Positions 35,387-43,731 of a stretch of DNA of 64,000 nucleotides are shown here, one piece after another. Source of the DNA: Giardia muris (lineage: Eukaryota > Fornicata > Diplomonadida > Hexamitidae); assembly GCA_006247105.1 (NCBI GenBank), contig CM016928.1, positions 434,001 through 498,000 on the forward strand. Direction: 5' to 3'. The position numbers and the translations under genes were made by a program. Positions within the stretch are counted from its first letter, which is position 1. Each line of letters opens with the position of its first letter. The notes under the pieces are model-generated. The model worked only from the letters and a program-made list of their open reading frames with translations. It searched no databases and was not told the origin of the DNA.

Positions 35387-36787
35387 ATGAGCGCAGACAT
35401 CGGTCTCGTTGGGATGGGCCCGATGGGGAAGAACCTGGCGATCAACTTCCATACCAAAGGCTTCTCGGTCGCCGTCCACAATCGTACTCACTCGAAGGCG
35501 GAGGCGGCTGCGAACGAGGTTAACAGCCCGAACTTCCGTGCCTACAAGGACGTTGCCGACTTCGTCGCGGCGCTTCGCCCTCCACGCGTCGTGATCCTCC
35601 TTGTCCAGGCGGACGTCGTGGACTCCGTAGGAGAGGCTATCGCGGCGAAGCTATCAAGGGACGATATCCTTATCGATTCGGGGAATTCGCTTTACAAGCT
35701 GACCGAGACACGTAGAGATCATTTCCGCGAACGCTTTGGCGTCCATTTCTATGGAATCGGTATTTCCGGAGGTGAGGAGGGCGCGCTCAAAGGGCCTGCC
35801 ATCATGGTGGGTGGCGATCGAGAAAGCGCTCACGGGCGTCTTCTTCCACTTCTTGAGCGTGTTTGCGCCCTCCCCCAAGTTGCGGGCGCTGATAACAGGC
35901 GTTGTATTGCATATTGTGGGGCCGGTGGAGCTGGACACATGGTGAAGATGGTGCACAACGGATGCGAGTACGGGATCATGCAGCTCATCGCGGAGGCGTG
36001 CGTTCTTCTTCGTTCAGCGCTTGGTCTGACAGCTGCTCAAGCCGGAGACGTCTTCTCCTCGGCGGGAGCGCATGAGGGTGCATATCTTTTCGAAAACGTC
36101 GCCCAGGTCCTACGCAAGAAGGAGGGTGCCGATTGCCTCATCGACAAGGTTAAGGACATCGCCAGGCAGAAGGGAACTGGGAGGTGGACGTCGGTTGAAG
36201 CCCTCAATCATGGGGTACCAACGAGTATCATTGATGCGGGTGTGCTGGCTAGGACGTTCTCTGAGCAACGCCATCACATCTCCTTGGCGGATGATGGATC
36301 TTGCTCTGGGAAGGTTGACCTAAAGGAGGGTGACGTCATCGACGCCCTCATGGCCGGTGTTGTCCTTACGTTCCAGCAGTCCATGGACCTGATAGTCGCC
36401 ATCTCCAACAGGATGGGGTATGAGACGGATCTGGCGGAGGTTCTACAGGCCTGGCGTGGCGGGTGCATCATCCGCATGAACTTCCTCACGGAGCTGGCGA
36501 CATACTACCGTTCCGCAGCGGCGGGGGCACTGCTCATCGAAGCTCCATTCATCCGTGAGCGCTACCTCAACACCAAGACGATAGAGTCTTTGCGCCGAGT
36601 GGTGGGCCTTGGGCTACACCGAGGCATCCCCATGCCCGCCTTCACAGCTGTCGTCACGTATGTGGATCTTCTGAGGACTGATCGGCTTGCAACAGCTTAT
36701 ATCCAAGGAATGCGTGACAATTTTGGGGCTCACACCTTCGAACGCATCGACAAGCCTGGGACGCATCACGCTGACTGGTCTGAGTGA
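35387..36787 (+). CDS. PGD: 6-phosphogluconate dehydrogenase (decarboxylating)
   Basis: 466 residues from the ATG at 35387, which follows GGAGGAAAAAAGA; the in-frame ATG at 35363 lacks such context. The N-terminal Rossmann motif GLVGMGPMGKNLAINFHTKG and Asn-Arg-Thr after the second strand fit NADP use. GISGGEEGALKGPAIMVGG and GGAGHMVKMVHNGCEYGI (about 180, with the catalytic Lys) form the active site, and KGTGRWTSVEALNHGVPTS is the family signature. The end NFGAHTFERID matches the usual C-terminal motif. It completes the oxidative pentose phosphate pathway, making ribulose 5-phosphate and NADPH. It lies 62 bp downstream of G6PD-6PGL on the same strand, and AGTGAA overlaps its stop. Confidence 0.95.
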   Translation: MSADIGLVGMGPMGKNLAINFHTKGFSVAVHNRTHSKAEAAANEVNSPNFRAYKDVADFVAALRPPRVVILLVQADVVDSVGEAIAAKLSRDDILIDSGNSLYKLTETRRDHFRERFGVHFYGIGISGGEEGALKGPAIMVGGDRESAHGRLLPLLERVCALPQVAGADNRRCIAYCGAGGAGHMVKMVHNGCEYGIMQLIAEACVLLRSALGLTAAQAGDVFSSAGAHEGAYLFENVAQVLRKKEGADCLIDKVKDIARQKGTGRWTSVEALNHGVPTSIIDAGVLARTFSEQRHHISLADDGSCSGKVDLKEGDVIDALMAGVVLTFQQSMDLIVAISNRMGYETDLAEVLQAWRGGCIIRMNFLTELATYYRSAAAGALLIEAPFIRERYLNTKTIESLRRVVGLGLHRGIPMPAFTAVVTYVDLLRTDRLATAYIQGMRDNFGAHTFERIDKPGTHHADWSE

Positions 36788-36987
36788 ATTCCCTTTGCTT
36801 TCTCTAGTCCTGTCGCCTCGTACAGGGCGGAAGACTTCTGGATGGCGTCACGGATCTCTCCAATTCGCCCCTCAAGTTGTGTCTCTGTGTCTCGCATCTT
36901 AGTGATTCCTAGCCTCAACTCGGTCAATAACGTCTCCTCTTCCTGCAGGATGGCATTCATCTCTTTAAAAGGAGAGTCCTCTGTCAT
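36766..36987 (-). CDS. Small coiled-coil protein
   Basis: 73 residues, MTEDSPFKEMNAILQEEETL and onward, forming one continuous heptad-rich helix (ITKMRDTETQLEGRIGEIRD). The ATG is preceded by AAACAGAGCACAAA, the A-rich context of real genes here, and it fills what would otherwise be a 225-bp gap. Size and shape recall small subunits of BLOC/BORC, dynactin or tubulin-cofactor type, but no family can be named. Its 3' end overlaps the end of the 6PGDH gene by 22 bp. Confidence 0.55.
   Translation of the reverse strand: MTEDSPFKEMNAILQEEETLLTELRLGITKMRDTETQLEGRIGEIRDAIQKSSALYEATGLEKAKGIHSDQSA
36783..36788 (+). terminator. AGTGAA signal containing the 6PGDH stop
   Basis: The TGA stop at 36785-36787 is inside AGTGAA. 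Confidence 0.6.
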
Positions 36988-36998
36988 TTTGTGCTCTG

Positions 36999-37004
36999 TT
37001 TACT
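36999..37004 (-). terminator. AGTAAA signal after the EGF-like high-cysteine gene
   Basis: TTTACT on the plus strand reads AGTAAA on the minus strand, 8 nt beyond the TAA stop at 37013-37015. It also lies within the short promoter of the small coiled-coil gene. Confidence 0.55.
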
Positions 37005-37012
37005 TTGCTACG

Positions 37013-39544
37013 TTAAATGAAGTTTCCTGCTTTGTCGGCATTTATCAGGGAGACGTAGTCCGTGTCGTCGGCCGTACGAGAGCGGAGCTTCTTGCCTCCC
37101 GTCTTTGTATTGTTGCGGAAGAGGAACCAGTAGATACAGAACCCTGCGATACCGCCCACGACGACGAGAACGACGATCACGATCGCTGCAATCGCTCCCC
37201 CGCTCAGTCCCTTCCCGACGGGATCGAGGCAGAGGAACGCCGGACTCTCTCCTGTCAGGTCGATCCGGCACATGCTACATCCCTTCTGACCGGCCAGACC
37301 GTCAATAGACTTCGTGTCACTACAGGAACGGCAGCTTCCGCTCGTCCCCCCATTGGCGAGGAACTGGCCGAAGTAGCCCGTCTTGCAGACAATGCACTTA
37401 TCCGCGCCAGGTCCAGAGCAACGGACGCACGACTCATGGCAACCGACACAAGAACCTCCCTGTAAGAAGAAGCCATGCGTGCAGTTCTGGCAGTTGGTGG
37501 AAGACGTGCACTGCGCACAGTTATTGCCACAGGGAGCACACTCTTTTGTACTGGTGGGATAGAAGCCATAATTACATTGTTCGCAGCTCCCATTCCCATC
37601 TATGGTAACACATATCTCACTCCCTGGGACGCGCCCTATAGAATAGCACCCGCCTTGGTGAAGGAAGTACTTCTTGTTGCAGCTCGTGCAGACCCCATTA
37701 CCAATAGTCTCGCAGGCATTGGTGGCGCGAGAGTTGGTGAAAGATGTACACACGCCATCCAGAGGATATGAAGAGGAGTCAGAGCACCTCGAACAATACT
37801 TTGAGCCGCCGATGACCGCACCGCAGAAATTGCAGTCCCCACCCTCGGAACACTCGGGACCACAGCCACTGGTAGTGCCCGACGTGTCAGTACGGACTGT
37901 CCCAGGGGCACAGACAAGGCAATCCTTAGATCCGGGACCCGTGCAGGAGACACAAGCAGAGTTGCACTTTTCGCAGACGCCATCTATGGTAGTACGGTAA
38001 CCAGAAATGCATTCTTTGCAGAAGCCCGCCCTCCCACAGACTATGCAATGGGGAGTCTGGCATTGGATACAGGCCTTCGTGTTTGGATCATTGAAGAATC
38101 CATCAGTACACTTGCAGATATAGGCTCTCTGATCCAATGAGAGCTCACAGATCCCGAGATTATTGCACCTATCAGCTACTCCGCAATATGTCTTGAGACA
38201 AAGATTGCTAAGAAGTTCATCGCCTTCTCCACGTTTATACCCGTCGTCGCAGACATTGCAGAGCTGACCAATGTATCCATCGTTGCAGGAACAGGTCCCC
38301 CCGTAGGCGCAGACCCCATTCCCATTGCATGCGACGGTGTCAGAATTCTTTTCGAAGCAAGACGGAGGCAAGCACATATTCGTCGTGGAATCGAGCTGGT
38401 ATCCATCCCTGCACGCACACCTCCAGGCGGCGGTTTCGGTTCCAATGTCGACTATGAATTCGCAAAGACCAGCGCCACCACAGACGTTGTCGCTCGAGTG
38501 ACAGGACTTGTCGGTCGGGATACAGGTCCGGGTGCGCGGGTCCTTCACAAAGCCCGAGATACATTGGCAGCCCCAGGTCCCGGTGGTAGTATCCATGATA
38601 CAGGTCCCGGCATTGTTGCAGATGACTCCATCGATGATGCACTCTGCCATGGCACAGACCTCGATCTCATCGTTGACCGTATAATTAGCTCCGCTCTTTG
38701 CAAGAGAATAATAGGCATGTGGCACCAATGGGTCAGCACACTTGTCGCAGACGTCGCCAGTGTAGCCACTGAAACAGCTACACTGCGTACCTCCATCAGA
38801 CCCGGTGACGCACTTTCCATGCGGTTGGCACTTGTCGGAATCGGGGATACATGCGCCCATCGAACACGTATCTCCGGAGTACATGGGGTCACATTTGCAT
38901 ACTGAGAGGCCATCCTTCTGCACGCATTCACCGTTATGATTGCAAAAGGTGACTTCGTTGCCATTTTCAACGGCTCCACATAGAAGTATCTCGCAGTCTA
39001 GGCCGCCGCGGTGTAGGGGACATGTGGCACAGGACTTACTCCCATCAAGTTCCTGACACGTCGTGCTGGTCAGTCCTCCACTTCCGTCAGGAATATCCTT
39101 GGGACATATGTCAGATCCACCACTGTTGCAATCATAGGACTCGCAGAAATCGCCCGAGAAGCCATCTCTACATTTGCACTGGGAGAGGTAGTACTTCCTG
39201 TCTTTCGTTGGGGCATTCTTAAAACAATCCCCACCGTCATTACAGTAAGCCAGGCGGCCATATTTTCCTTTGGCTGGATGACAGGAGTCCACGCCGCAAT
39301 CGGGGCCCGAGTAACCGAGCGGACAGACGCAATAGGAGCCCGTGAACCCAGTCTCACGATAGCAGAGACCCCCGTTGAGGCAGTTCTTGTTACTCACACA
39401 GGAGAACGTTTCGCAGGTCGCACCCGAAAAGCCGGAACGGCATTCGCAGGCATTTTTTCCTTGGTCAAATTCCCCTCCGTAGTTGCAATTCTGGTCCACG
39501 GAGGTGCTAAGAATCGTGATGAGCAATAATAGAAAAGGGGACAT
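37013..39544 (-). CDS. EGF-like high-cysteine membrane protein (HCMP)
   Basis: 843 residues: a short signal peptide (MSPFLLLLITILSTSV), then about a dozen EGF-like units (CECRSGFSGATCE, CVCPLGYSGPDCG, CKCRDGFSGDFCE), then CxxC-rich VSP-like modules (CVSCTGPGSKDCLVC), a membrane segment near residue 775 (GGAIAAIVIVVLVVVGGIAG), and a roughly 40-residue cytoplasmic tail. The tail lacks CRGK(A), separating it from VSPs. It contains YVSL, fitting a YxxPhi sorting motif, which suggests AP-complex-mediated trafficking (inference). Giardia HCMPs and tenascin-like proteins are surface or secreted and respond to host-cell contact. The start follows GAAAAAAT. Confidence 0.88.
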   Translation of the reverse strand: MSPFLLLLITILSTSVDQNCNYGGEFDQGKNACECRSGFSGATCETFSCVSNKNCLNGGLCYRETGFTGSYCVCPLGYSGPDCGVDSCHPAKGKYGRLAYCNDGGDCFKNAPTKDRKYYLSQCKCRDGFSGDFCESYDCNSGGSDICPKDIPDGSGGLTSTTCQELDGSKSCATCPLHRGGLDCEILLCGAVENGNEVTFCNHNGECVQKDGLSVCKCDPMYSGDTCSMGACIPDSDKCQPHGKCVTGSDGGTQCSCFSGYTGDVCDKCADPLVPHAYYSLAKSGANYTVNDEIEVCAMAECIIDGVICNNAGTCIMDTTTGTWGCQCISGFVKDPRTRTCIPTDKSCHSSDNVCGGAGLCEFIVDIGTETAAWRCACRDGYQLDSTTNMCLPPSCFEKNSDTVACNGNGVCAYGGTCSCNDGYIGQLCNVCDDGYKRGEGDELLSNLCLKTYCGVADRCNNLGICELSLDQRAYICKCTDGFFNDPNTKACIQCQTPHCIVCGRAGFCKECISGYRTTIDGVCEKCNSACVSCTGPGSKDCLVCAPGTVRTDTSGTTSGCGPECSEGGDCNFCGAVIGGSKYCSRCSDSSSYPLDGVCTSFTNSRATNACETIGNGVCTSCNKKYFLHQGGCYSIGRVPGSEICVTIDGNGSCEQCNYGFYPTSTKECAPCGNNCAQCTSSTNCQNCTHGFFLQGGSCVGCHESCVRCSGPGADKCIVCKTGYFGQFLANGGTSGSCRSCSDTKSIDGLAGQKGCSMCRIDLTGESPAFLCLDPVGKGLSGGAIAAIVIVVLVVVGGIAGFCIYWFLFRNNTKTGGKKLRSRTADDTDYVSLINADKAGNFI

Positions 39545-39819
39545 ATTTTTTCGACGCAGCCAAAACTAGCATTGTGTTGTCATGTCTTACCTCTTGAGTG
39601 AATGGATACCACGGGAGGATATAGGGATGGTCATCCTAGCAGCTGGAGGGCAAAATGAAGAGATATCTCCAATCTGTGGAGAAGGGTATGGTCACGGTTA
39701 TGAACTCGTAGTTATCACACAGAGGTGAAAAGGGATCTTTCCTGACCCCTAACCTTCTCCTAAGGGAGTGCTTTCATCTTCCTTCGGTCTAGTTGCCCCA
39801 AGTTTATCTTCGGAGGGAA

Positions 39820-41679
39820 ATGAGTGTTGGACTGATCGAGGCGGCGATTCGTGGGAACCTCCCGGCCGCTCGGAGCAGCATCTCGCAAGCCCGAGGGCGG
39901 GATTCCACGGGGAGGACAGCCCTAATGCACGCGGCGGAGCGTGGCCATGCTGACCTGGTCCGGCTTCTTCGTCCGCGGGAGGCGCGCCTCCAGGACAGTC
40001 GCGGTTGGACCGCGCTGTTCTATGCCGTCGATAAGCTGAATGCGAACTGCATTGAGCTTCTTCTACCGGAGCAGGATCTTCGGAATCGGGATGACGAGAC
40101 GGCCTTAGACTTAGCCGAACGACGGATGAAGACGGCAAACGCGTTCGAGGCATCACGTCTCAGGCGTATCATACCGCAGCTCTCCAAGCAGGTCGTCTTT
40201 CCGAGGCTACCTTCACCCCTTTCGGGCTATAAGCTTACGGGGCAGATCGGCAAGGGGGCCTTTGGGATTGTTTACTCCGCCCAACACGAGGTCCGTGGGA
40301 ACTGCGCCTTGAAGGTCGTCGAGTACCAAGGGCAGGAGGGCGAGGAAGAGGCTTTAGCCGTGGAACTTGAGGTCCCAAAGACCCTGATGCACCCCAACAT
40401 TCTCCATTACTATGAGACACTGAACGAGAAGGCCAAAGGCGTGGCTTACATCGTGATGCCATGGTATACCGGAACCCTTATCGAAGAGATGCGACGTTAC
40501 CGCGTCAACAAGCGACGCTACACGGATGAGGAGGTCTGGGCATATATCCAGCAGATCGCTGCGGGACTTGCATACCTACATAGCAAGGGAGTCGTTCATC
40601 GAGACTTAAAGCCCGGTAATATCCTCCTTAGTGACTCGGGAACTTGCATCCTTGCAGATTTGGGCTTGGCTTCAACGGTTAAGCGCTCACTCGTCCAGGC
40701 CTCAGCCGCCGGGACAGTCCTTTATATGGCTCCCGAGCAGCATAAACGTGAGGCTTATGGGTCAGCCGTCGACGTCTGGGCCTTGGGAGTCCTGGTCTAT
40801 GAAATGTGTACGGGGTCCTTACCCTTCTCAAATCGAGAAGAAATCATCTCTTTCAAGTCTCCAGCCCTTCCAGCACGATGTCCGAACCTCACACTCCTCG
40901 TTCAACGCATGCTCATGGTCGATCCTGTGCAACGCCCCACGGCCTGGGAGATCTCCGAAATCGCTGCGGGGTTAACGGGCTTGAAAGCCACACGCTTGAA
41001 GACGGGTAACCGCACCAAGAGCACTGGAGTGATAAAGCATGCGAAAGAGCAGGCCTCGACGATCACAATCAAGGAGGAACCCATAGCCGAGCCTCGTCAG
41101 ACTTCTACTCACTCTGCCTTACGGGAGAGCATTAATGGCACCATAGAGAAGTTCCGAAGTCTAGCCGCCAAAAGAGAGGAGATTTTAAGATCACAGACGA
41201 AACCTGTCGAATCTCCAGTGGTTGAGCCAACCATCCCACGTGTTCTTGTTACCTCGAGGCTGGAAACGCCAAAGGTTATACCTAAGAGCACTACTATAGA
41301 GAAGCCCACACCAAAGCCCGAGGATACAATGCCAGTGGTCGGAATGCCTAAGTCCACTCCTTCCACTCCAATTATCCCACGCATGTCTTCTCCTTCTCCA
41401 CAGGTCTCACCTTTTTCGTCGCCAGTTCCATCTCAATCGCAATCGCCGATACCTCTCTCGGTTCCCTTGCCCCCATCACCTCCATCCATGCAACGCCTCG
41501 ATAGCCCAGTTGCGTGCAGCCCTCTCCAGCTCAAGAAGAGGCGCCGCTCCCTATCAGCGACGACCATTGGTAGTCCTGGAATAGGGTTGCTATATACCCG
41601 CGTCGGCGCAATGGACCAAGAGATTGCTGCGTTGAGGGCCGAGCTACTAGCCACGAATGCCCTTTTCGAGGAGGACTAG
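39820..41679 (+). CDS. NEK-family kinase with N-terminal ankyrin repeats (copy 1)
   Basis: 619 residues from the ATG at 39820 (context GGAGGGAA), preferred over 39793. Residues 1-110 carry ankyrin repeats (GRTALMHAAERGHADLVRLL; GWTALFYAVDKLNANCIELL). The kinase domain, about 135-390, has GKGAFGIVY, Lys in CALKVVEY, HRDLKPGNIL (about 259), ADLGLAS in place of DFG, and APEQ. The key Lys and both Asp are present, so it may be catalytic, although many Giardia NEKs are not. The tail after 400 is Ser/Pro/Thr-rich, ending in a short helix. NEKs in Giardia localise to flagella, disc and basal bodies. It is followed in tandem by a related gene. Confidence 0.88.
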   Translation: MSVGLIEAAIRGNLPAARSSISQARGRDSTGRTALMHAAERGHADLVRLLRPREARLQDSRGWTALFYAVDKLNANCIELLLPEQDLRNRDDETALDLAERRMKTANAFEASRLRRIIPQLSKQVVFPRLPSPLSGYKLTGQIGKGAFGIVYSAQHEVRGNCALKVVEYQGQEGEEEALAVELEVPKTLMHPNILHYYETLNEKAKGVAYIVMPWYTGTLIEEMRRYRVNKRRYTDEEVWAYIQQIAAGLAYLHSKGVVHRDLKPGNILLSDSGTCILADLGLASTVKRSLVQASAAGTVLYMAPEQHKREAYGSAVDVWALGVLVYEMCTGSLPFSNREEIISFKSPALPARCPNLTLLVQRMLMVDPVQRPTAWEISEIAAGLTGLKATRLKTGNRTKSTGVIKHAKEQASTITIKEEPIAEPRQTSTHSALRESINGTIEKFRSLAAKREEILRSQTKPVESPVVEPTIPRVLVTSRLETPKVIPKSTTIEKPTPKPEDTMPVVGMPKSTPSTPIIPRMSSPSPQVSPFSSPVPSQSQSPIPLSVPLPPSPPSMQRLDSPVACSPLQLKKRRRSLSATTIGSPGIGLLYTRVGAMDQEIAALRAELLATNALFEED

Positions 41680-41728
41680 GGCCGGTACGGCCGTTCTATC
41701 TAGTGCCGTGGCACTGTGCGCCAATTAG

Positions 41729-41734
41729 AGTGAA
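41729..41734 (+). terminator. AGTGAA poly(A)-type signal between the NEK copies
   Basis: AGTGAA lies 49 nt after the first NEK stop and 21 nt before the next ATG. Confidence 0.5.
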
Positions 41735-41755
41735 CATGAACTTGATCTTCAATAT

Positions 41756-43624
41756 ATGTCGGAATTGATTGAGGCGGTACGCCTCGGAGACCTCACGGAG
41801 GTTCGACGAAAACTCGGACAAGCACGAGAGGTGGACGACGAGGGGAGGACGGCGTTGATGCACGCTGCCATACGAGGACACGCACAGATTGTTCGTCTTC
41901 TTCGTTCTATGGAGGCGCGCCTTCAGGATCGAAGGGGATGGACGGCGCTGATGTATGCCATCGATAGTGGGCGGGTGGAATGCATACGTCTTCTTCTTTT
42001 GGAACGCGATATCAAGGCGAACAATGGTGAAACGGCCATTGATTTTGTCGATAGATACAGAGGGCGCGATGGCACAGTGGGGCAGGAGATCAGCCGTCTT
42101 GTGACGCAGCACATTGAGCTTCCGACGCTACCGGAGGCCTTGAGGAAGTATACCCTCACCGGGTGTTTATCCTCCGGCGGGTTTGGACGCATCTACACGG
42201 CACACGATGCAATGGATCAACTATGTCTCTTGAAGGTGGTCGATTACATGAAAAGGCCCGAGGTTACTCAATATCTCTTGACGGAATCGCAGAACTTGCC
42301 ACAATTCCAACACCAGAACATTCTGAGTTATCACACTGCATACAACGACGAAGAGGCCAAGCGGATGTACTTCATTATGGAGTGGTGCATGGAGACACTC
42401 TCGGATGAGGTGACGTACCACAAGCTTCCATATACTGACGTGGAGGTCTGGCATTTCTTACGAGATATCTCCGCAGGCTTGAAGTACCTACACCAAAAGA
42501 AGCTGATTCATCGCGATGTGAAGCCCGACAACATCTTCATCTTGAGCGACGGTCTCTACGTGCTCGGAGACTTCGGCCTTGTTTGTCCCGAATCAGGGAC
42601 GTCGATGGCGCACTCAAACGTTGGAGTACCAATGTATCGTGCCCCAGAACTACACCTAGGACAAGGGTATGACAGTGCCATAGACATCTGGGCGCTTGGC
42701 CTGATCGCATACACGTTACTCAGTGGGGAGCCGCCATTTCAAGATCTGAGGGAGATAGGCACCAAGGACCCACACCCACTGAACCACTGTTCAATTGACC
42801 TATCAGAGCTTGTTCAAAAGATGCTCACTAAGAATCCGACCGACAGGCCGAAGGCCTCTGAAATCTATCGCCTCGCGAGAGACAAGATAAGGTTTCTCAA
42901 GCCGGTTATTAGCACCTTTGCGAATACCTCGAATCGTAGTCTTACCTCATTCCTCATCCCTACCCCATCAACGTTAGATGAGAAACAACCAGAGAACTCC
43001 TGCCGTCAGGAAAGATTGACGCTTACAGACTCCTTATATCTTAGTGTAATAGAGCCGATCCAGGATGTCCAGGACGTCAGGGGAGTGCTCGTGAAGACGG
43101 AGAAAAGGATCCAGAACCTCCGTGGAGTCCTCTTTGGCCTGGAAGAAGACCTCTCCGTGCAGAGTGGTATCATGCAGACTCAATTGAATAGTCTGGTCGA
43201 TGCCCTGAATAAGACCAAGAGGGAGAAACGTGCCTCTGAGGTCGAGACCGCCTTCACAGGCCTACTGTGCTTGCGGGCACGGTACGACGACAAGCTACGT
43301 CAGCAATTCTCTTGCGCCGATAAGAAGAACGACCATATGGACTCTAATGCTAGCAACCCCGACGACCAAGTCCTTTCTAACAGGCTTCAGCTCCGTTCCT
43401 TTGAGCACTCCCTTTTGAGGACCAACATCAACCTTGGCCTTCGGCGCATAGATGACTATCGCCGCTACATTGCCATCCTCGATGCGCTTCTGGAGCTAGC
43501 GCACTCCCAGAGGAGCTTCCCACCAGTCCAGAAGACTGACCTGGCATACGAGATCAAGACCCTCAGGCGGGATATGGAGGAAACTCAAGCCAAAATTAAC
43601 GCCGCCACGTCGCGGAGGAAGTGA
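41756..43624 (+). CDS. NEK-family kinase with N-terminal ankyrin repeats (copy 2)
   Basis: 622 residues, same layout as the upstream gene. The ankyrin part (GRTALMHAAIRGHAQIVRLL; GWTALMYAIDSGRVECIRLL) lines up almost without gaps with copy 1. The kinase domain has a less regular Gly loop (LSSGGFGRIY), Lys in CLLKVVDY, HRDVKPDNIFIL (about 251) and an intact GDFGL (about 271). The tail differs: residues 410-615 form helices and coiled coil (VLVKTEKRIQNLRGVLFGLE; YEIKTLRRDMEETQAKINA) instead of a Pro-rich region. It is a tandem duplicate that has diverged. The TGA stop is inside AGTGAA. Confidence 0.88.
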   Translation: MSELIEAVRLGDLTEVRRKLGQAREVDDEGRTALMHAAIRGHAQIVRLLRSMEARLQDRRGWTALMYAIDSGRVECIRLLLLERDIKANNGETAIDFVDRYRGRDGTVGQEISRLVTQHIELPTLPEALRKYTLTGCLSSGGFGRIYTAHDAMDQLCLLKVVDYMKRPEVTQYLLTESQNLPQFQHQNILSYHTAYNDEEAKRMYFIMEWCMETLSDEVTYHKLPYTDVEVWHFLRDISAGLKYLHQKKLIHRDVKPDNIFILSDGLYVLGDFGLVCPESGTSMAHSNVGVPMYRAPELHLGQGYDSAIDIWALGLIAYTLLSGEPPFQDLREIGTKDPHPLNHCSIDLSELVQKMLTKNPTDRPKASEIYRLARDKIRFLKPVISTFANTSNRSLTSFLIPTPSTLDEKQPENSCRQERLTLTDSLYLSVIEPIQDVQDVRGVLVKTEKRIQNLRGVLFGLEEDLSVQSGIMQTQLNSLVDALNKTKREKRASEVETAFTGLLCLRARYDDKLRQQFSCADKKNDHMDSNASNPDDQVLSNRLQLRSFEHSLLRTNINLGLRRIDDYRRYIAILDALLELAHSQRSFPPVQKTDLAYEIKTLRRDMEETQAKINAATSRRK

Positions 43625-43625
43625 A
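43620..43625 (+). terminator. AGTGAA signal containing the second NEK stop
   Basis: The TGA stop at 43622-43624 is inside AGTGAA (43620-43625). Confidence 0.6.
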
Positions 43626-43731
43626 TCATAGTCCGATCTCTGGCTTCTGCCCTCCCTCCCATGAGCCCTACGTGCCCAAGAACACAGTCCTTCTCAGTCC
43701 TTTTCGAAACTATTAATGAGAAGAGCAAAAA

